A stretch of 64,000 nucleotides of DNA from Aurelia coerulea (GCA_039566865.1 CM076957.1:11479896-11543895), one strand, 5' to 3'. Shown: positions 10,276 to 21,512, counted from the first letter of the stretch. Made by a program: numbers and translations. Notes: generated by a model not told the origin, from the letters alone.

Positions 10276-11234
10276 AATTTTTTTTTTTTTTTTATATTCC
10301 AATAAAAAGTTACAATATATTTACGAGCTACACTACACTACTTACAGAACTACTTTACAATATGAGCTACCCTACACTACTTACATAGTTACCCTACAAT
10401 ACTACTACAACGATACCCCAAGGAGCAAAAAAGCAATGTCTACCCTGAGGCCATTAACATATAGATATATAATATAAGAAAAAGAAGAAACTAGTCAAAA
10501 TATAAGACAAGAAAATAAATGACATGAACAAAAAGAACAACTACATAAAATCTACTCGTAAATTACTACTAAACGGGGAAAGGTGGTGGCATGTAATGAA
10601 GTTTGGAATTATCTTAATCAAATCGACCAGTTTTATGGATATACTGCAAAGTTAATTGTAATATATTTCTATTAACTTCATTGGAAAGTTCTTTATCACC
10701 ATACAGTAAGAGCTCCGTAAGAACCTTATTTGAAGGATTAATGTACCCAAATGGTCTCAGTAGCGAAAGGACTCCAGCGAGAAGATCACGTCGTTCCTCA
10801 TCAAAAGAAGGGCAATGCAACAAAAAGTGTTCAGTATCCTCAACACCGTCATTTGTGGGGCACATTGGATTTATTGTATCCCTAAAATTGTGCTTGAATT
10901 TGTGAAAGTTCAGTGTGCTTAGGCCAACCCTTAGTTGAGTAATATAGGATAATCCTTTAGGGTCATGAATACCAAAAACGGATTTTGCAGGAGGGCGTAT
11001 TATGGATAGCAGCTTTGACTTAAAAACAGCAACAGTTGGTGCAGTTCTAATTTCTGGATCAAGTTTGTTCCATTCAGATAAGCAGTGAGGATAGAAGGCA
11101 GACTGAAATTTTTCTGTCCTTGCCCCTATTCGCCCAACGACATCCTGATTGCGAAGAGAGTATTGGGACTGTCGAAATTGATTCGTGTTCACTGTACCGA
11201 AAGGCCAAGTATTTGTTTTGATTGCATGCACGCC
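10276..11234 (-). mobile_element. 5'-truncated LINE with poly(A) tail
   Basis: A run of 15-17 T at 10277-10293 marks the 3' poly(A) tail of a minus-strand retroelement. Its truncated 5' end abuts the right terminal repeat of the TTAA element, into which it evidently inserted. The coding part is the C-terminal region described in the next entry. Confidence 0.7.
10614..11234 (-). pseudogene. LINE ORF2 C-terminal fragment
   Basis: One open frame, missing its reverse transcriptase by truncation. It has SEWNKLDPEIR (the WN.L.P.I block common to LINE C-termini), then LRVGLSTLNFHKFKHNF, and a CPTNDGVEDTEHFLLHCPSF zinc-binding-like pattern (C..H..C). A related region, including FLLHCPLF, occurs in the LINE at 60.7-61.2 kb. 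The frame runs upstream through the terminal repeat and a 15-17-bp tandem repeat, which is read-through and not part of the LINE. Confidence 0.75.
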
Positions 11235-11290
11235 CGCAAAGGCTCTATCTTGCACAGGCCCCTTTAAGTCATTGATCTGGTTGATCATAA

Positions 11291-11366
11291 AAAAGTTGAT
11301 CTGATTATCAAAGAATAGGTAATAGAAGAATAGGTAATCAAAGAATAGGTAATCAAAGAATAGGTT
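11291..11366. repeat. Short tandem repeat (AAAGAATAGGT-type)
   Basis: About four copies of a 15-17-bp unit AATCAAAGAATAGGT lie between the TTAA element and the next TIR element. Confidence 0.7.
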
Positions 11367-11779
11367 CTTTCTTCTATTGAACGAGTAAGAAAAACGCACG
11401 CCGCTTGAAAGGCTTCTGCCCCTGAAATATAGCCTGGTTTCCATTAAATCGTAGAGCGATCGTAAGGAGATCGGCGACAGTCTGCGATCGTCTGCGATCG
11501 TCTGCGTTGCGTTCCCGATTTAATGGAAACACTTGCTTACGATCCTTAAGACCGTCGGCGATCGTGGATCGTAAGCGTCGGGAAAGTTGAACTTAGTTCA
11601 ACTTTCCCGATCGTTACGACTGTCCCGATCTGGGAAAATGTTTATGGAAACACACATTGCAGACGATCGGCGATCATCGCAGACGCGCTTTTGTTAAACT
11701 AATATCACGTGGATCTGATTAGCCAATTAGATGATAGTAGTCATTGTTGTTACGCTTGCGCGCTTTCTTGTGGGTTTGA

Positions 11780-12321
11780 AAAGGATCATGGTCAGACATC
11801 AAAGACCCAAAATTAGAAATAGTTGGGGTTGAGATTACACCTCTGCACGCAAAAAACTTCATAGTCCTTTGTTGGTATAGACCCCCAACGTCGGATAATG
11901 ACAAGGAAACATTTGAAGCCCTTACAAACTTGCTTTCAAAACTTGATGCAGAGGGGAAAGAAATTTATCTGATGGGGGATACCAATTGTGACTTTAAAAA
12001 GCCAAAAGAAGGCCCTGCGAGACAGTTAAATTCAATTTACAGCGAGTTCCAGTTTGAGCAGCAAATAAAAGAGCCCACAAGAGTTGCTAATGTTGTTAAT
12101 GAGGATGGATCAACTCGAGTAACAAAAACATTGATCGATCACATAGCAACTAACCGCCCCAGTTATATTTTAAGTGCGGAGGTACTAAAAATCGGTATGA
12201 CCGATCATTACCTTCCATTCATCCAACGAAAGATTAATGCTAAGAGGCTCTTGAATAAACGAACAAAATTTATAGAAACTCGAAGCTTAGCCAATTATCA
12301 AAAGGACCTCTTCTTTAAGTG
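11780..12321 (+). pseudogene. LINE endonuclease C-terminal region
   Basis: The frame is open from 11780 after a TGA. It shows VLCWYRPP, IYLMGDTNCDF (the GD.N.D block of apurinic-type LINE endonucleases), TLIDHIATN and MTDHYLPF (the terminal DH block). The N-terminal catalytic half is absent through truncation. A one-base frame change near 12310 separates it from the reverse transcriptase, with which it would be a single protein. The intact domain nicks target DNA to prime reverse transcription. Confidence 0.85.
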
Positions 12322-12324
12322 ATC

Positions 12325-14411
12325 TAGCATCAATAGATTGGGACTTAGCTTTTGAAGCTGCCGCTGGTGACCCTAACATCATGGTGCGCTCTTTTCATGA
12401 TCTTTTCGGCTCAATTCTTGAGGTGCATGCTCCATTAAAACGTAGGAAAGTTTCGAGTAACAACACCCCCTGGATTTCACCCTTAATCAAGAATTTGATG
12501 AGAGAGCGTGACCAGGCAAAGAAAAGAGCCGAAAAAGATCATAACGTATGGCCTAGGTATAAGAAACTGAGGAATAAGGTAACAAGTGAGCTACGAAACA
12601 GTGTGCAAGATTACTATCACAATTTAATCGAAGAAAACTCAGGTAATCCAAAAGCGATGTGGAAAACGATAAATAAAGTGATAAACAAATGTAAAACTTC
12701 CGCTCCCTTAAATTCAGTCACACTGAACGGTCGAGAGTATGTTCGTCCAGATGAAATAGCTGAAGCCTTCAATGAGCATTTTGTGACCATTGGGCCTAAG
12801 CTTGCAAGCAAAATTGAGGCACCTACTGATGCCGACCCAATGGCTTACGTGCGAGATGTGGTGAAAGACAAATGTCTCCCGAAATTCTTGTTCAAACATG
12901 TTGAAGTATCTTATGTCAAGCAAGAGATAAACAAACTGAAGACCTCAAAATCGCCAGGTCCAGATAAAATACCTATTAAAATACTAAAAGACGCTGTGGA
13001 GATTGTAAGCGGGCCTTTGACAACAATCTTTAATAGATCCCTCGACACTGGCATTTTTCCAGACCTTTGGAAACTGGCAAGAGTGGCACCAATCTATAAG
13101 GCAGGTCAAAAATCAGAGCTAACAAATTACAGACCAATCTCTGTCGTTTCGATACTGTCAAGATTGCTGGAAAAGGTGGCCCATGATCAACTCTTTTCTC
13201 ATATGAAAGATTGTGGTCTTCTTTCAGACAACCAATTCGCATTCCGTAAATTACATAACACGCAAACATCGATACTGAACATAACAGAGACTTGGTTCAG
13301 GAACATCAATGAGCAAAAAACGAATGTAAGCGTATTTTTAGATCTAAAAAAAGCCTTTGATACCGTCGACCATGATGTTCTGTTATCGAAGTTATCAGCC
13401 TATGGAGTCACTGATCTTGCACACGGTTGGTTCACTTCATACCTTGCCGGGAGAGAGCAGTATTGTTATGTAGAAGGTAAATCGTCAAACAAGCGTTTAG
13501 TACAGTGTGGAATACCACAGGGGTCGTGTTTGGGTCCCTTACTTTTCATCATTTATATGAATGATTTTGAAAAATGTTTGAAAAAATCTAAACCAAATAT
13601 GTACGCGGATGACACGAGCATTTCTTATGCCTCCATAGAGATCAACGAGCTCTTTAATGACATAAAGGGCGAACTTGATCTTGTATCATCCTGGATGAGG
13701 CAAAACAAACTTAGCCTAAATGCTGAAAAAAGCGAATTTATGTTGATAGGGCATCCAAAACAATTGAACAGAGCCAAAGATTTCCCTGACCTCGAAGTAG
13801 AAGATCAAAAATTATGCAGAGTTCAAAAAACAAAATATCTAGGTGTCATAATAGACGAAAGCATGAATTGGGAAGAACAACTCAAAACCGTAAAGCGAAA
13901 GATAAAAAACGGTTTAGGGGCGATGTTTAAACTCAAAAACATCCTTTCCCAGAAACAATTGGCAACTGTTTATCGAGCATTAATTGAAAGCCATCTGAGA
14001 TATTGCAATGTCATTTGGGGATGTCTGTCAAACACAAAACTGGAATCCCTACAGAGGTTGCAAAACAGGGCACGCAGACTAATCGAATGCGCAAGGCACA
14101 AAGATGGCTGGGTATGTGATTGGCTCGATGTACGCAATCTAATAAAATATGACAGGCTAATTACTACATACAAAATTAACAATGGACTCTGCCCAGAGAA
14201 CCTCAAAAATAAATTCACTCCTAGGTCGAATATTTCGAGATATAACACAAGAAAAATTGATGATTTCGAAATTCCTCGGCTTCGTCTTGAATACTGCAAA
14301 AAGTCTTTTGGATACCAGGGAGCAAGTACCTGGAACGAGATCCCGAAGCATATACGAGACTCTGCAACATTGAGCTCCTTTAAAGTAAGATTAAGGGAGT
14401 TCTTGAGGTAG
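12325..14411 (+). pseudogene. LINE reverse transcriptase, long intact frame
   Basis: The frame is open from about 12325 (SDLASIDWDLAFEAAAG) and holds about 690 codons, with the first ATG at 12381. Motifs in order: KSPGPDKIP, VAPIYKAG..NYRPISVVS..LEK, DLKKAFDTVDHDVL (first catalytic Asp), [13 protein letters not shown], and YADD at 13602-13613. Then come the thumb (TKYLGVIID, SHLRYCNVIWG, LQRLQNRA) and a C-terminal SRYNTRK..WNEIPKHIR region. All polymerase motifs look intact. Only the upstream frameshift and 5' truncation show it is dead as an element. Confidence 0.85.
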
Positions 14412-14713
14412 AGCGACGCAAACACAACCCCTTGGAAGAGCAGCTTTATTTTTTTGTTTAGATTAATATTCATATTTACTTTGAAGTGCTGATAGGGTAT
14501 TGTGTCTAAATAAGAATAAAATGAAAAAATGTATAGGTGCGTCGCAGACTGTCGCCGACTGGCCGCCGACGAATGGAAACACTCTGCTGAAATCGCAGAT
14601 GGAAGATGGGGATCACCGACGATCGCAGACTGTCGCCGATCCCCTTACCATTTAATGGAAACCAGGCTTATCAAAGCAAAGCAATGATAGTTTGCAATGA
14701 TCTGATTGAATAG

Positions 14714-15876
14714 CACGGTGGCCCACAACTGCCACGGCAAAATCAATTGTTCACGGCACAATTTCAATCTCCACAGCCACAGCAAACCAATTTTCACGGC
14801 AAAACTACAATTCTCACAACACCAAAATCACTTTCACTCTTTCACTTTCTCACGGCACAAACACTTCTTCACGGCACAAAAACTTTCTCACGGCACAAAC
14901 ACTTCTCTACGGCACAAACACTTTCTCACGGCACAAACCCTTTCTCACGGTACAAACACTTTCTCACAGCACAAATACTTTCTCGAGGAATCAATTTCAA
15001 TCGAATTCCAATACCCTAAATTAAAGATTTTGGGTTGCTGTTGTCCTCTCGTCTCATAACCTTTAACCCTTGACGTGGATGCGTTTGGTGATGGCACGGG
15101 GGGGGGGAGGGGGGGTTCTTCCATAGTAAAGGTACCTGGGGATGTGCCGGGAGCAAGGGTATTACTTTTTCAGACTTCTAGTCTAGCCAAGGGTATCATT
15201 TTTGACAATATTGATCTAGCGAACGGTCATGATATCATATTTGGTACAAGTCTGACAATATTGGCACAGAAAATGGCCATATTTGGTCAAGCCAAGGGTA
15301 CCATTTTCGTAAACATTGGTCCAGACAATGGTCAAATTGGTCTAGCCAAGGGTACCATTTTGAATATGCTCGCGGCAGACCCCTACCCAAAATTTGGCCC
15401 CGTGAGTGATGGCGGCGAACAATGGCTCAAAAGAGGAGGAAAAGGAGTTTGTGCAAAGAATGCTTAAACGGCTCATGAGGGTCCGCACTGACATCCTCAC
15501 GTCATGCTCTCTAAACATTAGCATAACCATCTCATCATACTCAAATCCCCTGGTAAAATAATACGTTATCAGTTCGTTCTCATGTTGACCTTGAACATCC
15601 ATCGTGGTAGGCCCTCTCGTGGGAGCATTTTTTCATCATCATTGCATTAAAGCTTGGCTTGTCATTTTGCCGCAAACAAGTACTTGTGCCGTGAAAAAGT
15701 GTTTGAGCCGTGAAAAAGTGTTTGTGCCGTGAAGAATGTTTGTACCGTGAGAAAGTGAAAGAGTGAAAGTGATTTTGTGTTGTTATTTTTGCCGTGAACA
15801 TTGGTATGCTGGTGGCTGTGGAGATTGAAATTGTGCCGTGAACAATTGATTTTGCCGTGGCAGTTGTGGGCCACCG
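14714..15876. mobile_element. Element A: TIR element with CACGGCACAAAC repeats
   Basis: Inverted repeats of about 230 bp (CGGTGGCCCACAACTGCCAC at the outside) are built from tandem variants of TTCTCACGGCACAAACACT. The centre (15165-15370) has a degenerate repeat of CTAGCCAAGGGTACCATTTT. Open frames across the repeats (for example 14706-15059) are by-products of the repeat and are not counted as genes. Confidence 0.65.
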
Positions 15877-15888
15877 AAGATAGGCACT

Positions 15889-15891
<3 letters not shown>

Positions 15892-15920
<29 letters not shown>

Positions 15921-16940
15921 TTAATTCATATTTTTACACGATATCCCATCAGTACAAAATTAAACTACAAAAGTTACAAGTTTGTTTAAAAAATGAAAAA
16001 TGAAAAACAAAATTTTAAAATTTGGTATTAGCTAGGATTGGATCCAGGCTGAGATCTGATCTTCCTGGGAGTCGTGTTTTAGTTAGGGTTTACTGAGCTC
16101 TTTAAATGCGTTTTCAATTTTCTTTTAAACTGATAGAGCGAGGGGATTTCCCTTATTTCGATTGGTATTTCATTCCAAGCTTTAAGCCCGGAAAGGTGGA
16201 AACTTTTTTTTGTACACTCAAGTTTAAACTTTGGGATGTCGAGATTTCTATTGTTTCTTGTGTTATACCTAGAAATTTCATTCCTCTGACTATACTTGTT
16301 CCAGAGGCTCTCAGGGCACTGCTTGTTGACTATTTTGTGTGTCATGATAGATCTGTCAAAATAGATGATTTGATCAACGTTCAGCCCATTATTGATCCAG
16401 GGGTCCTTTATTCTAGCATTTTGAATAATGGAGAAGGCCCTGTTCTGTAGACGCTGAAGCGTTTGCAGCTTCGTGTTGGGCAGGCTACCCCAGATGACAT
16501 TCCCATATCGGAGGTGACTTTCAACCAGCGCATGGTAAACCTCACATAGCTTAGATTGCGGAAGAACGTTTTTAAGTTTTTTCAGTGCAGACAAACCACT
16601 TGCTACTTTACCTTTCAAGGATTTGAAGTGTTCCTTCCAACTTAGATTCTCGTCGACAATAACCCCTAGTGATTTAGTTTTTGTCACTCGTTTTATTTCT
16701 GTGCCATTAAGTTTCAATGGAGCCAGAGGTTCAATTTTGTTAATTCTACGTGGATGGCCGATAAGCATAAACTCAGTCTTTTTTGGATTGGCACTTAATT
16801 TATTGACCCTCATCCACTCAGAAATGTTCTGTAGCTCCTCCTGCATCATCTCGGCAAGTTCGTTAATATCTTCAGAGGCTATCGTTGTGTGCGTATCATC
16901 AGCATACATGCTCGCCGAAGAAAACTGTAAACATTCTTCA
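15892..16940 (-). mobile_element. 5'-truncated LINE with poly(A) tail
   Basis: A run of 28 T (15892-15919) is the poly(A) tail. The 5' end abuts AAATCCTTACTGGC. The flank AGATAGGCACTAAAT before the tail and AAATCCTTACTGG after the 5' end join to the sequence found uninterrupted in the right palindrome arm (about 19997-20020). So the insertion split the left arm, with AAAT as a possible short duplication. Confidence 0.8.
16079..16940 (-). pseudogene. LINE reverse transcriptase C-terminal half
   Basis: One unbroken frame from SSASMYADDTHTTI (YADD at 16895-16906) to the stop at 16079. It includes NPKKTEFMLIGHP, TKSLGVIVDENL, SHLRYGNVIWG, LQRLQNRA, SRYNTRN and LKAWNEIPIEIR. It starts at the second catalytic motif, so it cannot work. 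The absence of internal stops suggests recent insertion. The codons upstream of about 16940 belong to the palindrome and not to the LINE. Confidence 0.85.
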
Positions 16941-18430
16941 AAGAAATCCTTACTGGCTGACAAAATTGACACGTGACAAGCCCTAAACCAATCAAATGGA
17001 ACCGACAACCAACCGGGAAATTTGAAATGTCACATTTTAGGCCACTTTTTTGGATTTTAGGCCGCTTTTGGACGATTCTACCACCCTTCACCAAAATATA
17101 AATCGACAGAACGAGCGTGGAAATTTTCAAAAAATTTCTTCACAGACCTGTTCCCAATACTCTAATACACAGTTAATCATCGTCGCTACAAATTATTTCA
17201 AAATTTGGAGAAATGCCAACGTTTTGAATTTGACCTCATTGACCTCACTGTGGCTTGCCATAGTAAAGATCTCAGCAATGGCTGAAACGTATGCACATGG
17301 AGAATAGATACTTTGCTTCGAAGGTCTTATTCTGTGTGTTTAAGTATCTCCAAAACTCCTCAAAAGATGTCAAATTTAGAGCAGTATCTGGAGTTTTTTT
17401 CAGTTTTAAATTAAAATAGATACATCAAAGAATTAATGCTGAGGGGTAGGATGAACAACAGGAAAAGTGAACTTTACGGGCCTAACAAAACACCGCACCG
17501 TGAGTCCACCGTGAGAGACGAATTTAACAGGTACTTACTTTTCTATCTCGCAAGAAGAGGACCACAAACTGAAAATGTGAACATACAATTCCAATGAACT
17601 TTGAATCAATAACAAATATATGACTTTGCTCAAGAACGGCAAGAGCTGTAACATCCAACGTGGCCAGAACAAACGATTTCGTGATGTCCTCTTCGATAAC
17701 CAAACCCTTGCTCCCAATAGTTTATCTAACTCTGCTCTCATCGTTACGAGATCGTAAGAATGGGAATCGTCAATAACATTAGCCAAAACCTCTTATAATT
17801 CTTCAATCGTGTGCCTTGCTTTTGGTGCAAGAAATGGCTTTCGTTTCGTCCTCAGTGTAGCAGGTACATGAAATAGATATGAAATGCTGTTGCTGACTTC
17901 AATGTACGTAAGAATAGAATAACAAACGGAAGAAATGTACATGTTGTTTTAGATATGAAAAATATATTGGCCACTTCATCAAAATAACATTTGAAATACT
18001 ATTTTTAAAGCTCCTTCATATCAATTTCATTTTTTGAGCGGATATCAAAAGAAAAATATTTAACTTTCGATTATTTGCATTTGAAGGGGATTTGAGGTCA
18101 TCCATTAGAAACTTTCCCTTTTTTATGGCCAAACAACACAGCAGCACTGAGCAAAGCTGGACATTTGTATGGCACTTTGTAGACTCACAAGGACGTAGGA
18201 AGCATCTCAAACTTGGGGGGGGGGGAGCATGGCACTTCAAGGGCACATTTTTCATTAAGCTAAAGGGGCACTTCCTGAAAATAGGAAGGGTACTTCTTTG
18301 TTTATTGAAAACTCTTGGGGGGGGGCACATGCCCCCAGTGCCTCCTGGTTCATACATCTCTGTAGACTCGTGGAAGCATACACATATTTTCTGGAAGATG
18401 GTAAAACTTTGACCCACTCCAACATTCAAG
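16941..18430. repeat. Left arm of a 3-kb palindrome
   Basis: Reverse complement of roughly 18760-20010, about 90% identical by eye. For example GACAACCAACCGGGAAATTT at 17005-17024 matches 19934-19953 inverted. A 173-bp MITE interrupts this arm at 18188-18360. Transcripts through both arms would give more than 1 kb of double-stranded RNA. Confidence 0.8.
18188..18360. mobile_element. 173-bp MITE with 9-bp duplication (hAT-like)
   Basis: TGTAGACTC stands on both sides (18179-18187, 18361-18369). The right palindrome arm has only one copy of this site, so it is a filled target. The insert has GGAAGCATCTCAAACTTGGG, two long G runs, and GCCTCCTGGTT at its end. A relative in opposite orientation is at 26111-26264. 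An 8-9-bp duplication suggests a hAT-type (8 bp) or Mutator-type (9 bp) element. Confidence 0.7.
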
Positions 18431-18759
18431 ATTTTAATATTTTGTTGATCTGAGAGCCCCTGAGAGCTCAACTTCTTGAAACTTCTTGAAACTTCTTGAG
18501 TTTCCTGCCATGCAAATAGCCCAGAATAATTAAAATTAAGAATATTGGAGAGTACAGTTTCTGTTTTTCTCTTTTTCAGTTGGGCTTCTTTTGCCAAAAA
18601 CTAAGATCTTGGCATGGCATGACTTCATAACATTGGAGATCTCCTGCCGATGGAATGTTGCCTCTTGTAGAAACTCTTATGGAACTTGTTTGCACTCGGT
18701 GTGTACTCAGATAATAAGAATTTTTAAGAAACTTTCGATATTGTCTCAAAGTTTTATTA

Positions 18760-20012
18760 TCTTACAGAAAATGTATGCATGCTTCCATGAGTCTACAAAG
18801 TGCCATAGAAATGTCCTGCTTTACTCGATGCTGCCGTGTTGTTTGACCGTAAAGGTGGAGTACCTAATGGATTACCTCAAATGCAAGTAGTCGAAAGATA
18901 GATATTTTTCTATGGATATCCGCACAAAACGTCAAATCGATATGAAGGAGCTTTAAAAATAGTATTTCAAATGTTATTTTGACGAAATGGCCAATATATT
19001 TTTCATATTTAAAACAAGATGTACATTTCTTCCGTTTGTTATTCTATTCTTACGCGCATTGAATCCAACATTTCAAATCTATTTCATGTACCTGCTACAC
19101 CGAGGACGAAACGAAAGCCATTTCTTGCACCAAAAGCAAGGCGCACGATTGATAAATTTATAAGAGGTTTTGGCTAATGTAATTGCCGATTCCCATTCTT
19201 ACGATCTCGTAACGGTGAGAGCAGAGTTGGATAAACTATTGGGAGCAAGGGTTTGGTTATCGAAGAGGACATCACGAAATCGTTTGTTCTGGCCACGTTG
19301 GATGTTACAGCTCTTGCCATTCTTGAGCAAAGTCGTTATTTGTTATTGATTCAAAGTTCATTGGAATTGTATGTTCACATTTTCAGTTTGTGGTCATCTT
19401 CTTGCGAGATAGAAAAGTAAGTACCTGTTAAATTCGTCTCTAATTTATAACGACGGTGCGGTGTTTTGTTAGGCCCGTAAAGTTCACTTTTCCTGTTGTT
19501 CATCCTACCCCTCAGCATTAATTCTTTGATGTATCTATTTTAATTTAAAACTGAAAAAAACTCCAGATACTGCTCTAAATTTGACATCTTTTGAAGAGTT
19601 TTGGAGATACTTAAACACACAGAATAAGACCTTCGAAGCAAAGTATCTATTCTCCATGTGCATACGTTTCAGCCATTGCTGAGATCTTTACTATGGCAAG
19701 CCACAGTGAGGTCAATGAGGTCAAATTCAAAACGTTGGCATTTCTCCAAATTTTGAAATAATTTGTAGCGACGATGATTAACTTTGTATTAGAGTATTGG
19801 GAACAGGTCTGTGAAGAAATTTTTTGAAAATCTTCATGCTCCTTCTGTCGATTTATATTTTGGTGAAGGGTGGTAAAATCGTCCAAAAGCGGCCTAAAAT
19901 CCACAAAAGTGGCCTAAAATGTGACATTTCAAATTTCCCGGTTGGTTGTCGGTTCCATTTGATTGGTTTAGGGCGTGTCACGTGTCAATATTGTCAGCCA
20001 GTAAGGATTTAG
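18760..20012. repeat. Right arm of a 3-kb palindrome
   Basis: Mirror of 16941-18430 and free of the MITE and LINE found in or beside the left arm. It carries an 85-codon frame (19647-19904, minus) that mirrors one at 17050-17307 (plus) with few changes. The frame has no recognised family and may be maintained only because the arms are similar. The loop between arms (about 18431-18759) has no gene. Confidence 0.8.
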
Positions 20013-20132
20013 TGCCTATCTTGGGCCACCGTAGAATAGCCAAAATGTTCAATTATTTTTAGAATCTTCATAGTCATTCCATTCAGCTTTTAAAAGGGAA
20101 TTTCTCGAGAAAGTTCCATCGAAGAACCTTAA

Positions 20133-20303
20133 AGGGAATAGACATAGCTATATCGACAAGCTGCTATAAAAAGGCTGAAGAAACGCCCACAAACCCATTG
20201 TTTCCTTCGCCACACAATGCAACGGCAGGCATCAGAGTTGTTGAATACAATAGATTATATTTTTAACTTGGCCCGGGCCAGCTTTTAACTATGTCGATTC
20301 CCT
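20133..20303. mobile_element. 171-bp TTAA-flanked MITE
   Basis: Ends AGGGAATAGACATAGCTA and TAACTATGTCGATTCCCT form inverted repeats, bounded by TTAA at 20129-20132 and 20304-20307. The inside has GGCCCGGGCC. A partial copy lies at 33116-33235. TTAA flanks and AGGG ends recall the element at 9665-11263, so a shared piggyBac/Kolobok-type source is plausible. Confidence 0.7.
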
Positions 20304-20532
20304 TTAAAAGCATGCTACAAATCACAGGCATATTGCCCTTATATTGCTACCTCAAAGCAATGATTTGAACACGCTTTAGCACTATTGGGAGCACCAAGCA
20401 TCCCCCCTCTGGTATGAAAAACTCATTCAAGGGGATTCCATTCTCCGAAGAACACAAACTATATGCTAATAAAGGCAAGTGTGATTATTGTAAGGAAAAC
20501 CAAGAAATTTTTGGTCCCCGCTTTCATTCCTT

Positions 20533-20740
20533 TTGCAGGTTTTTGAAAGGGGCTAGCTTTCAACAGAAAATATCCCATATCCACCGGAAGAAATGAACGA
20601 TTAAAGCCAGGTAAATTACTGAATCTAATTGAAGATGTAGGTAATCAAACAAGGCAGTCTCCAATACAATTGCTTTGATATTCAAGAGGCAGTATTTTTC
20701 AAAAGCCATTGCTTTCGCTCTTGTCTACTCACCCGGTATC
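20533..20740. repeat. Dispersed repeat (copy of 2999-3180)
   Basis: TGCAGGTTTTTGAAAGGGGC, GAAGAAATGAACGATTAAAG and the end ACTCACCCGGTA follow in the same order as at 2999-3180. No gene. Confidence 0.5.
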
Positions 20741-20885
20741 TTTAGCTCTATTTAACAACCGCAAGGCTGTCGGCAGTGGAATTCGGACACTTGTGAATAA
20801 ATCCCAAGAATTGTAGGAAAAGCACGTTACATACAGCATACATCAAAGATGATATTTTGTGATACTAATTGCTCACATTGTAGAC

Positions 20886-21512
20886 AGGGTAAGTTGGGGG
20901 TAATTTAGGTCTTCGGGAGGTAATTTGGGTCTATTTGCTAGAAATTCCTATCTTATCTAGGGCTCAAAACATGGAATAATCTTCCATCTGAGCATCTGAG
21001 TTGAAGTCAACAAACAATATTAATACCTTCAAACATAAGATCAAAGAGAATCCTTTCCAAACTATACAGAAAAAGGAAGATGACATATATGTCTTCTGCT
21101 AAGGACCGTTTTGGTATTGAAAACACACATGCACATTAAAGAAATAAGGTCAGTTTGGCCTTTTAATGCTATCCTTGTCACTGTAATTAATTAGGGGCGT
21201 TTATCTTTACGTTTTTAACATTAGATATTGTATTGTATCTAGTTTTATATTATATGACTTGTAAATATTCATTGTGGCAAATGATACATGCATACATACA
21301 TGCATACATACGTTTAATCAAAGAACTAGAAATTGCCCAATAATTCTTGCCTCTTGAGCTTAAAGTTAAGCTTAAGCTAAAACATAAAAGTATATATTCT
21401 ACTACCCACTGAGCCTGAGCCATGAATCAAAATTTTAACTTACGTTTGTTTAATAGCGAAAATAGCAACTAGACCCACATTACCCCGTAGACCCAAATTA
21501 CCCCCACCTTGC
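20886..21512. mobile_element. TIR repeat (GGGGGTAATTTAGGTC type) holding a LINE tail
   Basis: The left end AGGGTAAGTTGGGGGTAATT.. and the right end ..AATTACCCCCACCTTGCCCT are inverted repeats of about 60 bp. Between them sits a short LINE fragment. The ends resemble in style the GGGTAAGACGGGG element at 36031-37390. Confidence 0.55.
20946..21310 (+). pseudogene. LINE 3' end fragment
   Basis: Frames read YLGLKTWNNLPSEHL and then INTFKHKIKE before a stop at 21102, the usual C-terminal WN.LP and F..K.K blocks of CR1/L2-like ORF2. The 3' UTR ends in (ATACATGC)n at 21280-21310. Only the last 50 or so codons survive, with a frame change between the two blocks. Confidence 0.6.

Larger units (their letters stand above)
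9665..11263. mobile_element. TTAA-flanked TIR element containing a LINE
   Basis: Twenty-nine-bp perfect terminal inverted repeats (9665-9693 and 11235-11263, starting AGGGGCCTGTGCAAGATAG) are bounded by TTAA at 9661-9664 and 11264-11267. TTAA duplication is typical of piggyBac and Kolobok transposons. About 580 bp at the left are the element's own sequence. Most of the rest is a LINE on the minus strand. No transposase was recognised. Confidence 0.65.
11780..14529 (+). mobile_element. Near-complete LINE ORF2 region (CR1/jockey-like)
   Basis: A 2.75-kb non-LTR retrotransposon lacking only its 5' part. It sits within the AGCCTGGTTTCC element, whose ends are intact on both sides. The 3' UTR of about 118 bp ends in AATAAAATGAAAAAATG. 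It is the best-preserved retroelement here and closely related to the minus-strand LINE at 15.9-16.9 kb (shared LNAEKSEFMLIGHP-type and SRYNTRK blocks). Confidence 0.85.
11431..14668. mobile_element. TIR element split by a LINE
   Basis: The left end starts AGCCTGGTTTCCATTAAAT and the right end is its reverse complement at 14650-14668. Both continue into GATCGGCGACAGTCTGCGATCG, so the inverted repeats reach about 60 bp. TAT flanks both ends (11428-11430, 14669-14671). The element's own DNA is roughly 11431-11770 and 14530-14668, rich in GATCG and CGCAGAC motifs, with a 31-bp palindrome at 11579-11609. It is a non-autonomous element of unknown superfamily that later received a LINE. Confidence 0.65.
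14714..20033. mobile_element. Composite TIR structure flanked by GAATAG
   Basis: The outer ends read CACGGTGGCCCA at 14714 and its near-perfect reverse complement TGGGCCACCGTA ending at 20033. GAATAG lies immediately outside both (14708-14713 and 20034-20039), as expected for a target duplication. Inside are element A (14714-15876), whose right end TGGGCCACCG is at 15867-15876, then a 3-kb palindrome (B) whose left arm is interrupted by a LINE. A and B share the terminal 10 bases. This may be two related elements fused by terminal recombination or nested insertion. Confidence 0.6.

Noticed and set aside
13970..14473. 167-codon minus-strand frame
   Set aside because: Antisense shadow of the intact LINE reverse transcriptase.
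14706..15059. 117-codon frame across CACGGCACAAAC repeats
   Set aside because: Generated by a minisatellite in terminal repeats; three frames are open for the same reason.
17050..17307. 85-codon frame conserved in both palindrome arms (also 19647-19904, minus)
   Set aside because: Both copies sit in inverted repeat arms about 90% alike, so similarity is explained by the repeat. No domain or codon pattern supports a gene.
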